Shown: positions 1 to 10,019 of the stretch, in pieces
Layout: every line of letters begins with the position of its first letter
How positions within the stretch are numbered: the stretch's first letter is position 1
Source: Pandoraea anhela
Lineage (GTDB): Bacteria > Pseudomonadota > Gammaproteobacteria > Burkholderiales > Burkholderiaceae
Assembly: GCF_902459655.1 (NCBI RefSeq)
Contig: NZ_CABPSB010000001.1
Span: 667,538-731,537, forward strand
Direction: 5' to 3'
Length of the DNA: 64,000 nt
Made by a program: the position numbers and the translations under genes
The notes under the pieces: model-generated
Told to the model about the DNA's origin: nothing
Database searches by the model: none
The model's input: only the letters and a program-made list of their open reading frames with translations

Positions 1-100
1 GGTGCGATCGGTAGCGATCGGTAGCGATCGGTAGCGATCGGTATCGATCGGTAGCGATCGGTAGCGAACGGAAGCAAACGGAAGCGAACGCCCCCCCCCC
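1..100. repeat. Decamer tandem repeat array with a C10 tract
   Basis: Nine head-to-tail 10-bp units with consensus GTAGCGATCG fill positions 1-90. The first six units differ by one or two bases, and the last three drift to GAAGCGAACG. A run of ten C follows at 91-100. The array probably starts before the window. The core GCGATCGG also holds the palindrome CGATCG. No coding potential is seen. It is a candidate length-variable locus just upstream of the DUF4148 gene. Confidence 0.95.
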
Positions 101-144
101 GATCGGATCCATTCTGTTCTCATGCACCTTTGGAGATGCCAACC

Positions 145-477
145 ATGAAGACGTCCATTCTCGCCACCACGACCGCCATCCTCCTCGCCGCCTCGAGCGT
201 TGCCATGGCGGCCCCGCAGACCGGAAAGACGCGCGCGGAAGTTCGCGCCGAACTCAAGGCGCTGCAAGACGCAGGTTACACCGCGGCCGGCGACAGCACG
301 CGCTATCCGGCGAACCTGCAAAAGGCGCAGGCCAAGCTGGCGAAGTCGTCGATGGAACGCTCGCAGCCCGCTACGGGCGTTGCCACGGGGGACGCCATGT
401 CGTCCATGCCCGCCGCGTCGATGCCGCCGGCCTATCGCGATAAATCGCGCTTCGACGCCACGTTCCGCGGCCAATAA
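145..477 (+). CDS. DUF4148 family secreted small protein
   Basis: A 110-residue protein that opens with a typical Sec signal peptide: MKTS, then a hydrophobic Ala/Leu stretch ending in VAMAAPQ, with cleavage probably after AMA around residue 22. The mature part carries the DUF4148 pattern TRAEVRAELKALQDAGY, followed by a short region ending LAKSS. This family is abundant in Burkholderia and relatives and has no established function. The C-terminus is Met/Ala/Pro-rich and low in complexity. I chose the ATG at 145 because GGAG lies 9 bases upstream at 132-135. A TTG at 130 in the same frame would place the ribosome site inside the gene. It appears to be a single gene, with a periplasmic location inferred from the signal. 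Confidence 0.85.
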   Translation: MKTSILATTTAILLAASSVAMAAPQTGKTRAEVRAELKALQDAGYTAAGDSTRYPANLQKAQAKLAKSSMERSQPATGVATGDAMSSMPAASMPPAYRDKSRFDATFRGQ

Positions 478-658
478 GCCACCGCGCGCCCACACCGTCG
501 CCGACGATCGCCAACCCGCGAGCCGCGCACACCAGCTCGGTCGCGGGTGACGCGCTCACGCGATGTGTGCTCCATGCGCCATAAGCCCCGCCCCGTGTCG
601 CCGGGATGCCAGTCCCGGCGACCGGCCCCCAACGCCTCTGCCCGGAGGACCGCCACCC

Positions 659-1138
659 ATGCAACCGTTTCAGGCGTCATGCCCGACCTGCCTGCGCCTT
701 GAGCGCCTGGCATATCAGTTTGCACTTTACAGCGTCGTGGTCATCTTCATCGGATACGGCGCCTACAAATTCACGGCATACGAGGCTGCCGCCATCTTCC
801 CGCTGGTCAGCAGCCATCCGTTGCTAAGTTGGCTATATCGGATTGTCAGCACGCAGGGCGTTTCCAACCTCATCGGGGTTTTCGAGTTGGCGGCAGCGCT
901 GGCAATGGCCTATCCCCGCAATTGGCGGGTGCGTGTCGCAGGCAGCCTCGGCGTGGCACTAACGCTTGTCGTCACCTTATCCTTCATCGTGACGACGCCC
1001 AATTTCGGTGGAAGTGCATTCGGTTTTCTGATCAAGGATCTCTCGCTGCTGGGCATCGCGCTGTTCGTCGCGGCGCATACGCTCGTGAAGGGTCACGAGC
1101 AAAGCCTTCACGGCCCGCGTCATCCCGCAGCGCAATAA
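659..1138 (+). CDS. DUF417 (YkgB-like) membrane protein
   Basis: A 159-residue integral membrane protein of the DUF417/YkgB family, related to DoxX-like membrane proteins. Four hydrophobic segments can be seen: around residues 20-40 (FALYSVVVIFIGYGAYKF), a second before residue 80, one at the VALTLVVTLSFIVTT stretch, and one near LLGIALFVAAHTL. The family motif region with G-x-x-K-F-T-x-x-E-A is present in the first segment. The N-terminus has a CPTC pair whose role is unknown. The start at 659 has GGAGG at 644-648. The longer open frame from 563 has no such site. Function is unknown; E. coli YkgB is linked to chlorine stress, which need not apply here. A strong terminator follows directly. 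Confidence 0.85.
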   Translation: MQPFQASCPTCLRLERLAYQFALYSVVVIFIGYGAYKFTAYEAAAIFPLVSSHPLLSWLYRIVSTQGVSNLIGVFELAAALAMAYPRNWRVRVAGSLGVALTLVVTLSFIVTTPNFGGSAFGFLIKDLSLLGIALFVAAHTLVKGHEQSLHGPRHPAAQ

Positions 1139-1141
1139 TGA

Positions 1142-1178
1142 AAAGCGCCCGCCCCTGCGATCAGGGAGCGGGCGCTTT
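1142..1178 (+). terminator. Strong hairpin after the DUF417 gene
   Basis: A perfect 11-bp outer stem (AAAGCGCCCGC at 1142-1152 with GCGGGCGCTTT at 1168-1178) is extended by an inner CCCTG/CAGGG stem. It begins 4 bases after the DUF417 stop codon and ends in TTT, with A-rich sequence before it, so it may act in both directions and also limit read-through from the converging leuA transcript. Confidence 0.85.
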
Positions 1179-1269
1179 GTCTGCCAGTGCCGGGGCGCGA
1201 CGTCGTCGCAGACAACGATCCCAGGGTGACGCGTCGATCCGACGATCGGCGCAGCAGTCTGCCGAATTC

Positions 1270-1299
1270 GTCGATATCCGTCGATATCTGTCGATATGC
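1270..1299. repeat. Three 10-bp GTCGATATC repeats
   Basis: Three adjacent decamers, GTCGATATCC, GTCGATATCT and GTCGATATGC, lie in the 186-bp gap between the convergent DUF417 and leuA genes. The rest of the gap holds the terminator at 1142-1178 and nothing else recognisable. Confidence 0.9.
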
Positions 1300-1324
1300 G
1301 CCGAAATCTATCGCCCCCTGCGCC

Positions 1325-2869
1325 TTACGGCGTGAGCTGCGGGTTCAGCTTCTCGGCCTTCGAGTAAAGCTTGTTGAGCGCCGACAGATACGCCTTCGCC
1401 GATGCCGCGACGATGTCCGGATCGGTGCCCACGCCGTTCACGATGCGACCGGCCTTCGACAGACGCACCGTCACTTCTCCCTGCGATTGCGTACCGGTCG
1501 TGATGGCGTTGACCGAGTACAACAACTGCTCCGCACCGCTTTGCACCTGTGACTCGATGGCATTGAGCACGGCGTCGACCGGACCGTTGCCGTCCGACTC
1601 GCCGACCAGCTCCTTACCCTGCGCCGTGAACACGACACGCGCGCTCGGGCGCTCGCCGGTCTCGGAGTGCTGCGCCATCGACACGAGGTAGAAGTGCTCG
1701 CCGCCTTCCGCCTGCGCTTCGTTCGAGACGATCGCGAGAATGTCTTCGTCAAAGATCTCGGCCTTCTGATCCGCGAGTTCCTTGAAGCGGGCGAACGCAG
1801 CATTCACGTCCTGCTCCGACGCCATCTCGATGCCCAGTTCCTGCAACCGCTGCTTGAACGCGTTACGGCCCGAGAGCTTGCCCAGCACGATCTTGTTCGC
1901 GGTCCAGCCCACATCTTCCGCGCGCATGATTTCATAGGTGTCGCGCGCTTTGAGCACCCCGTCCTGGTGAATGCCGGACGCATGCGCAAAAGCGTTCGCA
2001 CCCACGACGGCCTTGTTCGGCTGGACGGTGAAACCGGTGATTTGCGAGACAAGCTTCGAGGCAGGCACGATCTGCGTCGTATCGATGCCCAGATCCAGAC
2101 CGAAGTAGTCTTTGCGGGTTTTGAGCGCCATCACGACTTCTTCGAGCGACGTGTTGCCTGCACGCTCGCCAAGACCGTTGATCGTGCACTCGATCTGACG
2201 CGCACCGCCCAGTTGCACACCCGCGAGCGAGTTCGCCACGGCCATGCCGAGATCGTTGTGGCAGTGCACCGACCAGACGGCCTTGTCCGAGTTAGGTACG
2301 CGCTCGCGCAGCGTACGCACCAGTTGGCCGTAGAGTTCCGGCACGCCGTAGCCGACCGTGTCCGCCACGTTGATGGTCGTCGCGCCTTCATCGATCACGG
2401 CTTCGAGCACGCGGCACAGGAAATCCAGGTCCGAGCGGCTGCCGTCTTCCGGCGAAAACTCGATGTTGTCCGTGAACTGACGCGCGTAGCGCACTGCGAG
2501 CTTGGCTTGCTCGAACACCTGATCCGGCGTCATGCGCAGCTTCTTCTCCATGTGCAGCGGCGACGTGGCGATGAAGGTGTGGATCCGCGAGGAATTCGCT
2601 GCCTTGAGCGCCTCGGCGGCACGGGCGATATCACGGTCGTTGGCGCGGGCCAGCGAGCACACGGTGCTGTCCTTGACGATGCCCGCGATAGCCTGAATCG
2701 CCTCGAAGTCGCCGTTCGAGCTGGCCGCGAAGCCGGCCTCGATCACGTCCACGCGCAAGCGCTCCAGTTGACGGGCAATGCGAATCTTCTCGTCGCGTGT
2801 CATCGACGCGCCCGGCGACTGCTCACCATCGCGCAGGGTCGTATCGAAAATGATCAGCTTGTCGGCCAT
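1325..2869 (-). CDS. leuA: 2-isopropylmalate synthase
   Basis: LeuA catalyses the first committed step of leucine synthesis, joining acetyl-CoA to 2-oxoisovalerate in the cytoplasm. The 514-residue length fits the long LeuA type 1. The N-terminal TIM-barrel domain carries [16 protein letters not shown] (residues 8-23), with the metal-binding Asp. [13 protein letters not shown] lies around 201-213, and the second metal-binding His pair is in this motif. [15 protein letters not shown] lies near 290-304. The C-terminal third is the allosteric leucine-binding LeuA dimer domain. AGGAG lies 6 bases ahead of the ATG at 2869. It is the last biosynthetic gene in the ilv-psd-pssA-leu direction of transcription, but a 471-bp gap separates it from the LysM gene, so it probably has its own promoter. 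Confidence 0.97.
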   Translation of the reverse strand: MADKLIIFDTTLRDGEQSPGASMTRDEKIRIARQLERLRVDVIEAGFAASSNGDFEAIQAIAGIVKDSTVCSLARANDRDIARAAEALKAANSSRIHTFIATSPLHMEKKLRMTPDQVFEQAKLAVRYARQFTDNIEFSPEDGSRSDLDFLCRVLEAVIDEGATTINVADTVGYGVPELYGQLVRTLRERVPNSDKAVWSVHCHNDLGMAVANSLAGVQLGGARQIECTINGLGERAGNTSLEEVVMALKTRKDYFGLDLGIDTTQIVPASKLVSQITGFTVQPNKAVVGANAFAHASGIHQDGVLKARDTYEIMRAEDVGWTANKIVLGKLSGRNAFKQRLQELGIEMASEQDVNAAFARFKELADQKAEIFDEDILAIVSNEAQAEGGEHFYLVSMAQHSETGERPSARVVFTAQGKELVGESDGNGPVDAVLNAIESQVQSGAEQLLYSVNAITTGTQSQGEVTVRLSKAGRIVNGVGTDPDIVAASAKAYLSALNKLYSKAEKLNPQLTP

Positions 2870-3340
2870 GATTTGCTCCTGTGGGGATCTCGTAGGGTTG
2901 GGTCTTGATGTCTGGCGGCGGCGCCAGCGCGAGCCAAATCGCGCGCGGCCGTCCGGGGCGGCAACTACCGGGAGGGAATCAGCGCGCGACGCGCGCAGGC
3001 ATGGCCGGCCCGAAGGCGGAGAAACGGCATGGCGTTGGCGTTGCGTGAGGAAGGCCCGGAGCCGGGATGGCGCCTGAAATCATGAGCGCCAATATAGTCG
3101 CAATCGGGGGTTTTCGCAACGCGCACACCGGCGCAAAGGCCCGTACAGACGGGCCTTTGCGGCAACCGGGCGAAGCTCGGCGACGCCCCCGCCTCCCCCA
3201 TCCAAAAACGAAACAGCCCGGCGTTGAGCCGGGCTGAAGATCACCGAAGCGCCTTGCACTGCCATCGATGCAGAACGAAATCGCCGGCGCGGCAGGCGGC
3301 GTACGCAAGCGCAACAACGCCCCGCCCACCGACCTGACGA
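2870..3340. other. 471-bp gap between leuA and the LysM gene
   Basis: No convincing gene on either strand. It contains a perfect 13-bp stem hairpin at 3132-3161 (arm CGCAAAGGCCCGT, loop ACAG) with no T-run on either side, and a terminator at 3203-3236 belonging to the minus-strand LysM gene. The sequence between 2870 and about 3100 must hold the leuA promoter. I found no leucine-codon leader peptide. Confidence 0.6.
3203..3236 (-). terminator. Intrinsic terminator of the LysM gene
   Basis: Stem CAGCCCGGC/GCCGGGCTG (3214-3222 with 3228-3236) and loop GTTGA. Read on the minus strand, it is followed by TTTCGTTTTTGG. It lies about 105 bases beyond the LysM gene's stop. Confidence 0.8.
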
Positions 3341-3823
3341 TCAGCGCGGCGGAATCCGCAACACCTGCCCCGGGTAAATCTTGTCCGGGCTGGAGAGCAT
3401 CGGTTTGTTGGCTTCGAAGATGGCGTTGTACTTGTTGGCGTCGCCGTACTGCGCCTTCGAGATCGCCGAGAGCGTATCGCCCGACTTGACCGTGTAGTAG
3501 GTCGCTTCGGCGGAGGGTGTCGAGACGGACATCTGATCGTTCACCGTCGCGACGCCCTTGACGTTACCGCAACACAGTAGAATCTTCTCCTTGGTGGCCT
3601 GATCCGGCGCCACCCCATACGCCGTGGCGGTCCGTGTCGCACCGTCGAACTCGACATTGAGCGCCGTTGCACTCAAGCCTTGCGTAGCGATGTAGTTCTG
3701 AATCGCCTCACCCGCCGCACGATTGGCGGCGTCTGCGTCAGTGCCCGGGGGCGGCGGTTCGGCCGCATGCGCCTTGCCGAACAACGCTTCACCCGCGTCT
3801 TTCACGAAGTCCATAATGCCCAT
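3341..3823 (-). CDS. BON and LysM domain protein (Kbp/YgaU-like)
   Basis: A 160-residue protein starting MGIMDFVKDAGEALFG, a start typical of the Kbp/YgaU (LysM-BON) family. An Ala/Pro-rich linker leads to a BON domain (about residues 45-100), followed by a C-terminal LysM domain (about 108-158: YYTVKSGDTLSAISKAQYGDANKY, then IYPGQVLRIP). E. coli Kbp binds K+ in the cytoplasm. This protein also lacks a signal peptide, so a similar role is plausible, and the Kdp system lies elsewhere in the window. I chose the ATG at 3823 because AAGGAG lies just ahead. The upstream in-frame extension of 71 codons looks non-coding. A Cys-Cys pair (LLCCG) sits in the BON domain. Confidence 0.88.
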   Translation of the reverse strand: MGIMDFVKDAGEALFGKAHAAEPPPPGTDADAANRAAGEAIQNYIATQGLSATALNVEFDGATRTATAYGVAPDQATKEKILLCCGNVKGVATVNDQMSVSTPSAEATYYTVKSGDTLSAISKAQYGDANKYNAIFEANKPMLSSPDKIYPGQVLRIPPR

Positions 3824-3978
3824 GATTTCTCCTTCGTCACATTGACCTACGGAAACGGCGCCGGGTCGGGCGCAAAGATTGTCGCGCGATCCGGGCCACA
3901 GGGGGTACTTCGATGCCACCATCGTCAAGCGTAGAACATTCCGATGGCGTAATACCTGACAACTCTGACAGGTAGATG

Positions 3979-4010
3979 TGACAAGGGGCGTATTCACACG
4001 CCCCTTGTCA
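3979..4010 (-). terminator. Hairpin downstream of pssA
   Basis: A 13-bp perfect stem, TGACAAGGGGCGT (3979-3991) with ACGCCCCTTGTCA (3998-4010), 10 bases beyond the pssA stop codon. No U-tract follows on the minus strand, so it may act as a weak terminator or protect the 3' end. Confidence 0.6.
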
Positions 4011-4019
4011 TGACTGGCT

Positions 4020-4895
4020 TTACTCGTCGACCTCACCGAAGATACGCTGCCGACGGCCCTTCAGGAAGCGGAAGGCCCACAGCACATAGCCCGAAATGCT
4101 GTAGAGGCAGAACATGCCGAAAAGCACGAGCGGCGGGTCGGACGACACCAGAATGAAGCCGACCATGAACAGCAGCACCACGCCGAACGACACCCGCTGA
4201 CGGACATCGAGCGCCTTGCCGCTGTAAAACGGCGCGTTCGAGACCATGGACATCCCGGCGTAAATCGTCAGGCAGAAGGCGACCCAGGGCATCCAGAACA
4301 CGTTGACCGGCAACTTGTTGTCGATGGTGATCCAGACGAAGCCCGCAATGAGCGCCGCCGCCGCCGGACTGGCAAGTCCCTGGAAGAAGCGCTTGTCGAC
4401 TACGCCGATGTTCGTGTTGAAGCGGGCGAGGCGCAGCGCGGCGCCGGCCACGTACACGAACGCCGCAAGCCATCCCCATTTGCCGATTTCGTGAAGAATC
4501 CACTCGTACATCACCAGCGCCGGCGCCACGCCGAACGAGGTCATGTCGGACAGCGAATCGTACTGCTCGCCGAAAGCGCTCTGCGTGTTGGTCATGCGGG
4601 CAACACGCCCGTCCATGCCATCGAGCACCATTGCGAAAAAGATGGCAATGGCGGCTTGCTCGAAGCGATCGTTCATCGCCTGAACGATGGCGAAGAAGCC
4701 GCAGAACAGCGCGGCGGTCGTGAATGCGTTGGGCAGCAGATAGATGCCGCGATTGCGCGGGCGCACCGGCAGGTCGTCCTCCACACCCTGATCGTGGTCT
4801 TCGTTCATCGATGGCTCTGATGGATTTTTGTGACGGCCGAACGGCGAGAGATGCCTGACATTGTTGCGCAAGCGGCCGCGATGGTTTTCCGGCAT
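4020..4895 (-). CDS. pssA: CDP-diacylglycerol-serine O-phosphatidyltransferase
   Basis: PssA makes phosphatidylserine from CDP-diacylglycerol and serine at the inner membrane, and Psd next door decarboxylates the product to phosphatidylethanolamine. The 291-residue protein carries the CDP-alcohol phosphotransferase signature D-G-M-D-G-R-V-A-R, then G-x3-D-S-L-S-D (about residues 92-115), and at least six hydrophobic helices, beginning with LLPNAFTTAALFCGFFAIV. AAGGAG lies 6 bases before the ATG at 4895, which supports the longer form. A second ATG at 4808 would remove 29 basic residues. The order psd-pssA with ilv and leu genes is a usual Burkholderiaceae arrangement. Confidence 0.95.
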   Translation of the reverse strand: MPENHRGRLRNNVRHLSPFGRHKNPSEPSMNEDHDQGVEDDLPVRPRNRGIYLLPNAFTTAALFCGFFAIVQAMNDRFEQAAIAIFFAMVLDGMDGRVARMTNTQSAFGEQYDSLSDMTSFGVAPALVMYEWILHEIGKWGWLAAFVYVAGAALRLARFNTNIGVVDKRFFQGLASPAAAALIAGFVWITIDNKLPVNVFWMPWVAFCLTIYAGMSMVSNAPFYSGKALDVRQRVSFGVVLLFMVGFILVSSDPPLVLFGMFCLYSISGYVLWAFRFLKGRRQRIFGEVDE

Positions 4896-5096
4896 CTGTA
4901 ACTCCTTGACGATGCTAGGGTCGGTTCACTGACCCCAAAACTGCGGGCGAACCCGCGACGGATCACCGCTATTGGAACGCGAAAAGCGAAAGCAGTTGCA
5001 GACCGCATCGTCACGACATGACGCCACCGCGACGATCAGGCGACGTGCGACCCCGTGTCGCGCCGCCGCCAGCGGCCCTGATGCGGTACATACGGC

Positions 5097-5732
5097 TTAC
5101 AGCTCGGCGAGAATCGTCGACGTAGCCGATACCTTGTCGCCGATGGCCACACGCGGACGCGAGCCAAGCGGCAGGTACACGTCGACACGCGAACCGAAGC
5201 GGATGAAGCCGTAGCGCTGGCCGCGCGACAAACGGTCGCCCGCCTTCACGTAGCACAGAATGCGGCGTGCAATCAGACCGGCGACCTGCACGCTCGTCAC
5301 GATCTGACCGCCGACATCGATCACCAGCGCATTGCGCTCGTTCTCAAGCGACGCCTTGTCCAGATCGGCATTGAAGAAGCGGCCTGGGAAATATTCCACT
5401 TTGGTCACCGTGCCGTCAACCGGCGCACGGTTCGAGTGGACGTTGAAGACGTTCATGAACACGCTGATCTTCAGTGCCTCACGGCCCGCATAGGGATCCT
5501 GCGTGGTTTCGATAGCCACGATGCGACCGTCTGCCGGAGAGAGCACGGCGCCGGCCTGCTGCGGCACTTCACGCGGCGGGTCGCGGAAGAACTGCAATAC
5601 GAACAGGGCGATCACCCAGAACGGCGCGGCCCAAAACACGCCAGCCATAAAATGCACGACGAGCGCGACGGCGACGGCGATACCCAGAAAAGGCCAGCCC
5701 TCTCGGGCGATGATCGGGTGAGGATAATTCAT
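5097..5732 (-). CDS. psd: Phosphatidylserine decarboxylase proenzyme
   Basis: A 211-residue protein of the short (type 2, archaeal-like) phosphatidylserine decarboxylase group. It converts phosphatidylserine to phosphatidylethanolamine at the inner membrane. Two hydrophobic segments follow the N-terminus ([19 protein letters not shown] and [12 protein letters not shown]). The self-cleavage site is the Gly-Ser in [12 protein letters not shown] near residue 180, where the Ser becomes the pyruvoyl group of the alpha chain. The motif [17 protein letters not shown] is also typical. The ATG at 5732 ([15 protein letters not shown]) fits the family length. The in-frame open extension to 5951 overlaps a terminator and is not credible. 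The ribosome site is weak. Confidence 0.95.
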   Translation of the reverse strand: MNYPHPIIAREGWPFLGIAVAVALVVHFMAGVFWAAPFWVIALFVLQFFRDPPREVPQQAGAVLSPADGRIVAIETTQDPYAGREALKISVFMNVFNVHSNRAPVDGTVTKVEYFPGRFFNADLDKASLENERNALVIDVGGQIVTSVQVAGLIARRILCYVKAGDRLSRGQRYGFIRFGSRVDVYLPLGSRPRVAIGDKVSATSTILAEL

Positions 5733-6114
5733 GCGATTGAACTCGCGTCCTTGGTAAAACGGTTGAGTGAGCGGGTCGACCTGCTTCGGGCCAAACCGTG
5801 ACGTGGCGGCATTGTAGCAATGCGCGCGACATGGCGGCACTTTTTCCCCAATCGACACGTTCGCGTCACATTCGCGGGGCGGGCCAAATTCGGTGACAAC
5901 GACGCGCAAACCCCGTTGAGTCGAAACGAAAAAGGCCGTCCGCCTTGCCATAGCGGGTGGCTACGGCAAAACGGACGGCCCGGCGCAACGGGTCACGCAC
6001 AGTCGGGCTCGATGTCACCGTGCCCCTTCCTGCCCGCTACCGTCTGCCACCGGCGCGCGCCCCCCCCCGAAAACTCCCGGAGGCCTGCGCCGAGCGGCAC
6101 GTCATGCTTGCTGC
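5733..6114. other. 382-bp gap between ilvC and psd
   Basis: No gene seen. It holds the minus-strand terminator at 5925-5980 and, after that in the direction of transcription, whatever promoter drives psd. A short C-run (6061-6068) lies near the end of ilvC. Confidence 0.6.
5925..5980 (-). terminator. Terminator between ilvC and psd
   Basis: Outer stem GGCCGTCCG (5934-5942) with CGGACGGCC (5972-5980), and an inner imperfect stem formed by TTGCC-TAG and CTA-GGCAA. On the minus strand the hairpin runs into TTTTTCGTTTC, as an intrinsic terminator should. It would separate the ilvBHC transcript from psd-pssA. Confidence 0.8.
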
Positions 6115-7146
<1,032 letters not shown>

Positions 7147-7208
7147 TTACCAAAAATAAACTGCAATCAGAATGGATTGAAATCCGCTTACCGCGTTGTC
7201 GTTGCCGG

Positions 7209-7700
7209 TCAGACCTTCAGAATGCGCTCGCCGCGCCCGATGCCCGAGCCACCGGTACGAACCGTCTCGAGAATCGCCGTCTGGTCAAGCCCTTCGATAA
7301 ATGCGTCGAGTTTCGACGAATTGCCGGTGAGCTCAATCGTATAGGTCTTTTCCGTAACGTCAATGATGCGGCCGCGGAAAATATCCGACATCCGCTTCAT
7401 CTCCTCTCGCTCCTTGCCCACCGCACGAACCTTGATCAGCATCAGTTCGCGCTCGATGTGAGCCCCCTCGGTCAGGTCGACCACCTTGACCACCTCGATG
7501 AGCCGGTTCAGGTGCTTCGTGATCTGTTCGATGACGTCGTCGGAGCCCGTCGTGACCACCGTCATGCGTGAGAGCGACCGATCTTCGGTTGGCGCAACGG
7601 TGAGTGTCTCGATATTGTAGCCACGCGCCGAAAACAGCCCGACCACGCGCGACAGCGCGCCCGGCTCGTTTTCGAGCAAAACAGAAATAATGTGCCTCAT
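7209..7700 (-). CDS. ilvH: Acetolactate synthase small subunit
   Basis: The regulatory subunit that binds valine and activates the IlvB catalytic subunit. At 163 residues it has the usual length. An N-terminal ACT domain (residues 3-77) begins RHIISVLLENEPGALSRVVGLFSARGYNIETL and includes the valine-site Gly and Asn residues. A C-terminal ACT-like domain follows. The ATG at 7700 gives the family N-terminus; the open frame to 7775 only adds non-conserved residues. It lies 90 bp after ilvB, too close for an independent strong promoter, so co-transcription is likely. Confidence 0.97.
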   Translation of the reverse strand: MRHIISVLLENEPGALSRVVGLFSARGYNIETLTVAPTEDRSLSRMTVVTTGSDDVIEQITKHLNRLIEVVKVVDLTEGAHIERELMLIKVRAVGKEREEMKRMSDIFRGRIIDVTEKTYTIELTGNSSKLDAFIEGLDQTAILETVRTGGSGIGRGERILKV

Positions 7701-7790
7701 GGTGTATCCCGGATTGTCCTGGTTTGGGACGTCGCGCCCGTGCCCCGGCAATGCCGACGGCAACCGACAGCGCAAACGCGCCTCGTCGTC

Positions 7791-9560
7791 TTACAGATCT
7801 TCCGAACCGAGCAGCATCTCGCTGATGCCCTTGCCCGCCTGAACCATCGGCCAGACGTTTTCGGTGGGATCCGTTTGGAAATCCATGAATACCGTACGAT
7901 CCTTAAGGGCCAGCGCTTCGCGCAGTGCCGGCTCGACGTCCGACGACTTCTCGATGCGCATCCCCACGTGACCGTACGCCTCGGCAAGCTTCACGAAGTC
8001 CGGCAGCGCATCCATGTACGAACTGGAGTAGCGCTTGCTGTACTCGATCTGCTGCCACTGGCGAACCATGCCCAGATAGCGATTATTCAGCGACAGAATC
8101 TTGACCGGCGTACGATATTGCAGGCAAGTCGAGAGTTCCTGAATGCACATCTGGATTGAGCCTTCTCCCGTAATACAGGCGACTTCTGCATCCGGGTGCG
8201 CCATCTTCACGCCCATTGCCGCAGGCAGACCGAAGCCCATCGTTCCCAGCCCGCCCGAGTTGATCCAGCGGCGAGGCTTGTTGAAGCGGTAGTACTGAGC
8301 GGCCCACATCTGATGCTGACCGACGTCCGAGCACACGAATGCTTCGCCGTCCGTAAGTTTCCAGTATGTCTCGACCACGTGTTGCGGCTTGATGATTTCG
8401 CTCTGGCGATCGAAAGCGAGGCAATCGCGCGAACGCCACTGCTCGATCTGCTTCCACCAATCGGCCAGCGCCGCCGCGTCCGGACCGTGGTCGGCCGTTT
8501 GCAGATTTTCGATTATCTCGCGCAGCACTTCCTTCACGTCGCCGACGATCGGGATGTCGACCTTCACACGCTTCGAGATCGACGACGGGTCGATGTCGAT
8601 GTGGATGATCTTGCGAGCGGTCGAGGAGAAATGCTCCGGGTTGCCGATCACACGGTCGTCGAAACGCGCGCCGATGGCGATGAGCACGTCGCAATGCTGC
8701 ATGGCCATGTTGGCTTCGTACGTGCCATGCATGCCCAGCATGCCGAGGAACTTGGGATCGCTCGCGCGATACCCGCCCAGGCCCATGAGCGTATTGGTCA
8801 CCGGATAGCCGAGCAGATCGCAGAACTGGTTCAGTTCCTTCGATGCATCGGCCAGGATGATGCCGCCGCCCGTATAGATATAGGGACGCTTGGCCGAGAG
8901 CAGCAGGCTCATGGCCTTGCGGATCTGGCCCGAATGGCCCTTCGTCACCGGGTTGTACGAGCGCAACGCCACCGACTTCGGATACTCGAAGCGGCAACGC
9001 GCCTTGGAGACGTCCTTCGGAATGTCGACCAGCACCGGCCCGGGACGGCCCGTCTTCGCGATGTAAAAGGCTTTCTTGATCGTGGCGGCGAGATCGCGCA
9101 CATCCTTCACCAGGAAGTTGTGCTTCACGCAGGGGCGCGTGATACCGACCGTGTCGCACTCCTGGAAGGCGTCCTGGCCGATGGCGGCCGTGGGCACCTG
9201 TCCGGTGATGATGACGAGCGGGATCGAATCCATGTACGCCGTGGCAATGCCGGTGACCGCATTGGTCACGCCGGGGCCAGACGTCACGAGGCACACGCCG
9301 ACTTTGTCGGTGGAACGCGAATAAGCGTCGGCCGCATGCACGGCTGCCTGCTCATGGCGCACCAGAATGTGCTGGATCTTGTCCTGCTTGTAGAGTTCGT
9401 CGTAGATGTAGAGAACCGAACCGCCGGGATAACCCCACAGATGTTCGACTCCCTCTTCCTGAAGCGAGCGCACGAGGATCTCGGCGCCGATCATGTCTTC
9501 AGAAGTATTTTGGTGGCGTGTAGCTTCCGCCTCGGAGAATTCCGCGCTTGGCATGTTCAT
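7791..9560 (-). CDS. ilvB: Acetolactate synthase large subunit (catalytic)
   Basis: A ThDP- and FAD-dependent enzyme that condenses two pyruvates, or pyruvate with 2-oxobutyrate, opening valine/leucine and isoleucine synthesis. The 589-residue protein shows the ThDP PYR domain with catalytic Glu in LVRHEQAAVHAADAYSR (about residues 66-82), the FAD region in the middle, and the C-terminal ThDP-binding stretch TGEGSIQMCIQELSTC ending in NN (residues 472-500). The usual GDGS reads GEGS here; I recall the same variant in other Burkholderiaceae IlvI/IlvB proteins. The ATG at 9560 has AAAGGT before it. The open frame to 9689 runs into the leader region. Confidence 0.97.
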   Translation of the reverse strand: MNMPSAEFSEAEATRHQNTSEDMIGAEILVRSLQEEGVEHLWGYPGGSVLYIYDELYKQDKIQHILVRHEQAAVHAADAYSRSTDKVGVCLVTSGPGVTNAVTGIATAYMDSIPLVIITGQVPTAAIGQDAFQECDTVGITRPCVKHNFLVKDVRDLAATIKKAFYIAKTGRPGPVLVDIPKDVSKARCRFEYPKSVALRSYNPVTKGHSGQIRKAMSLLLSAKRPYIYTGGGIILADASKELNQFCDLLGYPVTNTLMGLGGYRASDPKFLGMLGMHGTYEANMAMQHCDVLIAIGARFDDRVIGNPEHFSSTARKIIHIDIDPSSISKRVKVDIPIVGDVKEVLREIIENLQTADHGPDAAALADWWKQIEQWRSRDCLAFDRQSEIIKPQHVVETYWKLTDGEAFVCSDVGQHQMWAAQYYRFNKPRRWINSGGLGTMGFGLPAAMGVKMAHPDAEVACITGEGSIQMCIQELSTCLQYRTPVKILSLNNRYLGMVRQWQQIEYSKRYSSSYMDALPDFVKLAEAYGHVGMRIEKSSDVEPALREALALKDRTVFMDFQTDPTENVWPMVQAGKGISEMLLGSEDL

Positions 9561-10019
9561 CGTCGACCTTTCAAAGTTTCGGCAAAAATTTTGATCGGGT
9601 GCTCTCCCCGCGAACTTGTGGTCCGGGCTCAAGCTGCGCGTCTGAATGATGGACACACCGGATAGGCGTGCCGATATTGAGACAATCACAGATATTGCGA
9701 ACTGGCAACATTACTGGTTCGCAGCAAAATGGTCAAGCGAGTTTATGCATTTGCAGCATGATCGCGAAGTTCGCTTCGCAAATTTCCCACACTGTTCGGT
9801 GCAAGTCCCTACGCTGGTGCACAATCTTCACACGATAGGAACCCGGCGATGACGCCCGGCGTCGTAACTCGGCACAACGTGACACAACCGGAAGCAAAAT
9901 CGGTTACAGGCAGGCGCGTTTTTGGTAGCATCCGCACCGACTACGCGATCTTTACGTAATCTTTACGCTTAAACGGCATTTCACAGGCGCAGCGGCAGAC
10001 GCTGCGTGTACCCCACCGG
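9561..10019. other. 459-bp divergent gap between ilvB and the sigma factor gene
   Basis: No gene is supported. It contains a candidate ilvB promoter (9708-9736), a perfect 6-bp stem with a TTCG tetraloop at 9764-9779 (GCGAAG-TTCG-CTTCGC), and a direct repeat of ATCTTTACG at 9948-9956 and 9959-9967, close to where a promoter for the sigma factor gene should be. I looked for an Ile/Val/Leu-rich attenuator peptide ahead of ilvB and did not find one. Confidence 0.6.
9708..9736 (-). promoter_or_regulatory. Candidate sigma-70 promoter of ilvBHC
   Basis: On the minus strand, TTGACC at 9731-9736 is followed after 17 bases by TAATGT at 9708-9713, about 150 bases upstream of the ilvB start. The -35 matches 5 of 6 positions; the -10 is poor. 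No experimental support. Confidence 0.4.

Noticed and set aside
1-100. CRISPR array
   Set aside because: The repeats are contiguous 10-mers without spacers and there is no cas gene in the window.
1667-2908. 413-codon plus-strand frame opposite leuA
   Set aside because: It is antisense to a fully conserved gene, is rich in Arg/His/Leu as expected of a reversed GC-rich frame, and matches no family.
8196-9665. 489-codon plus-strand frame opposite ilvB
   Set aside because: Same type of antisense frame opened by high GC and codon bias in ilvB.
9561-9700. Attenuator leader peptide before ilvB
   Set aside because: No short frame with a run of Ile, Val or Leu codons and no terminator/antiterminator pair could be found.
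9764-9779. TTCG tetraloop hairpin as a terminator
   Set aside because: The stem is only 6 bp, it has no U-tract and lies in a divergent promoter region.
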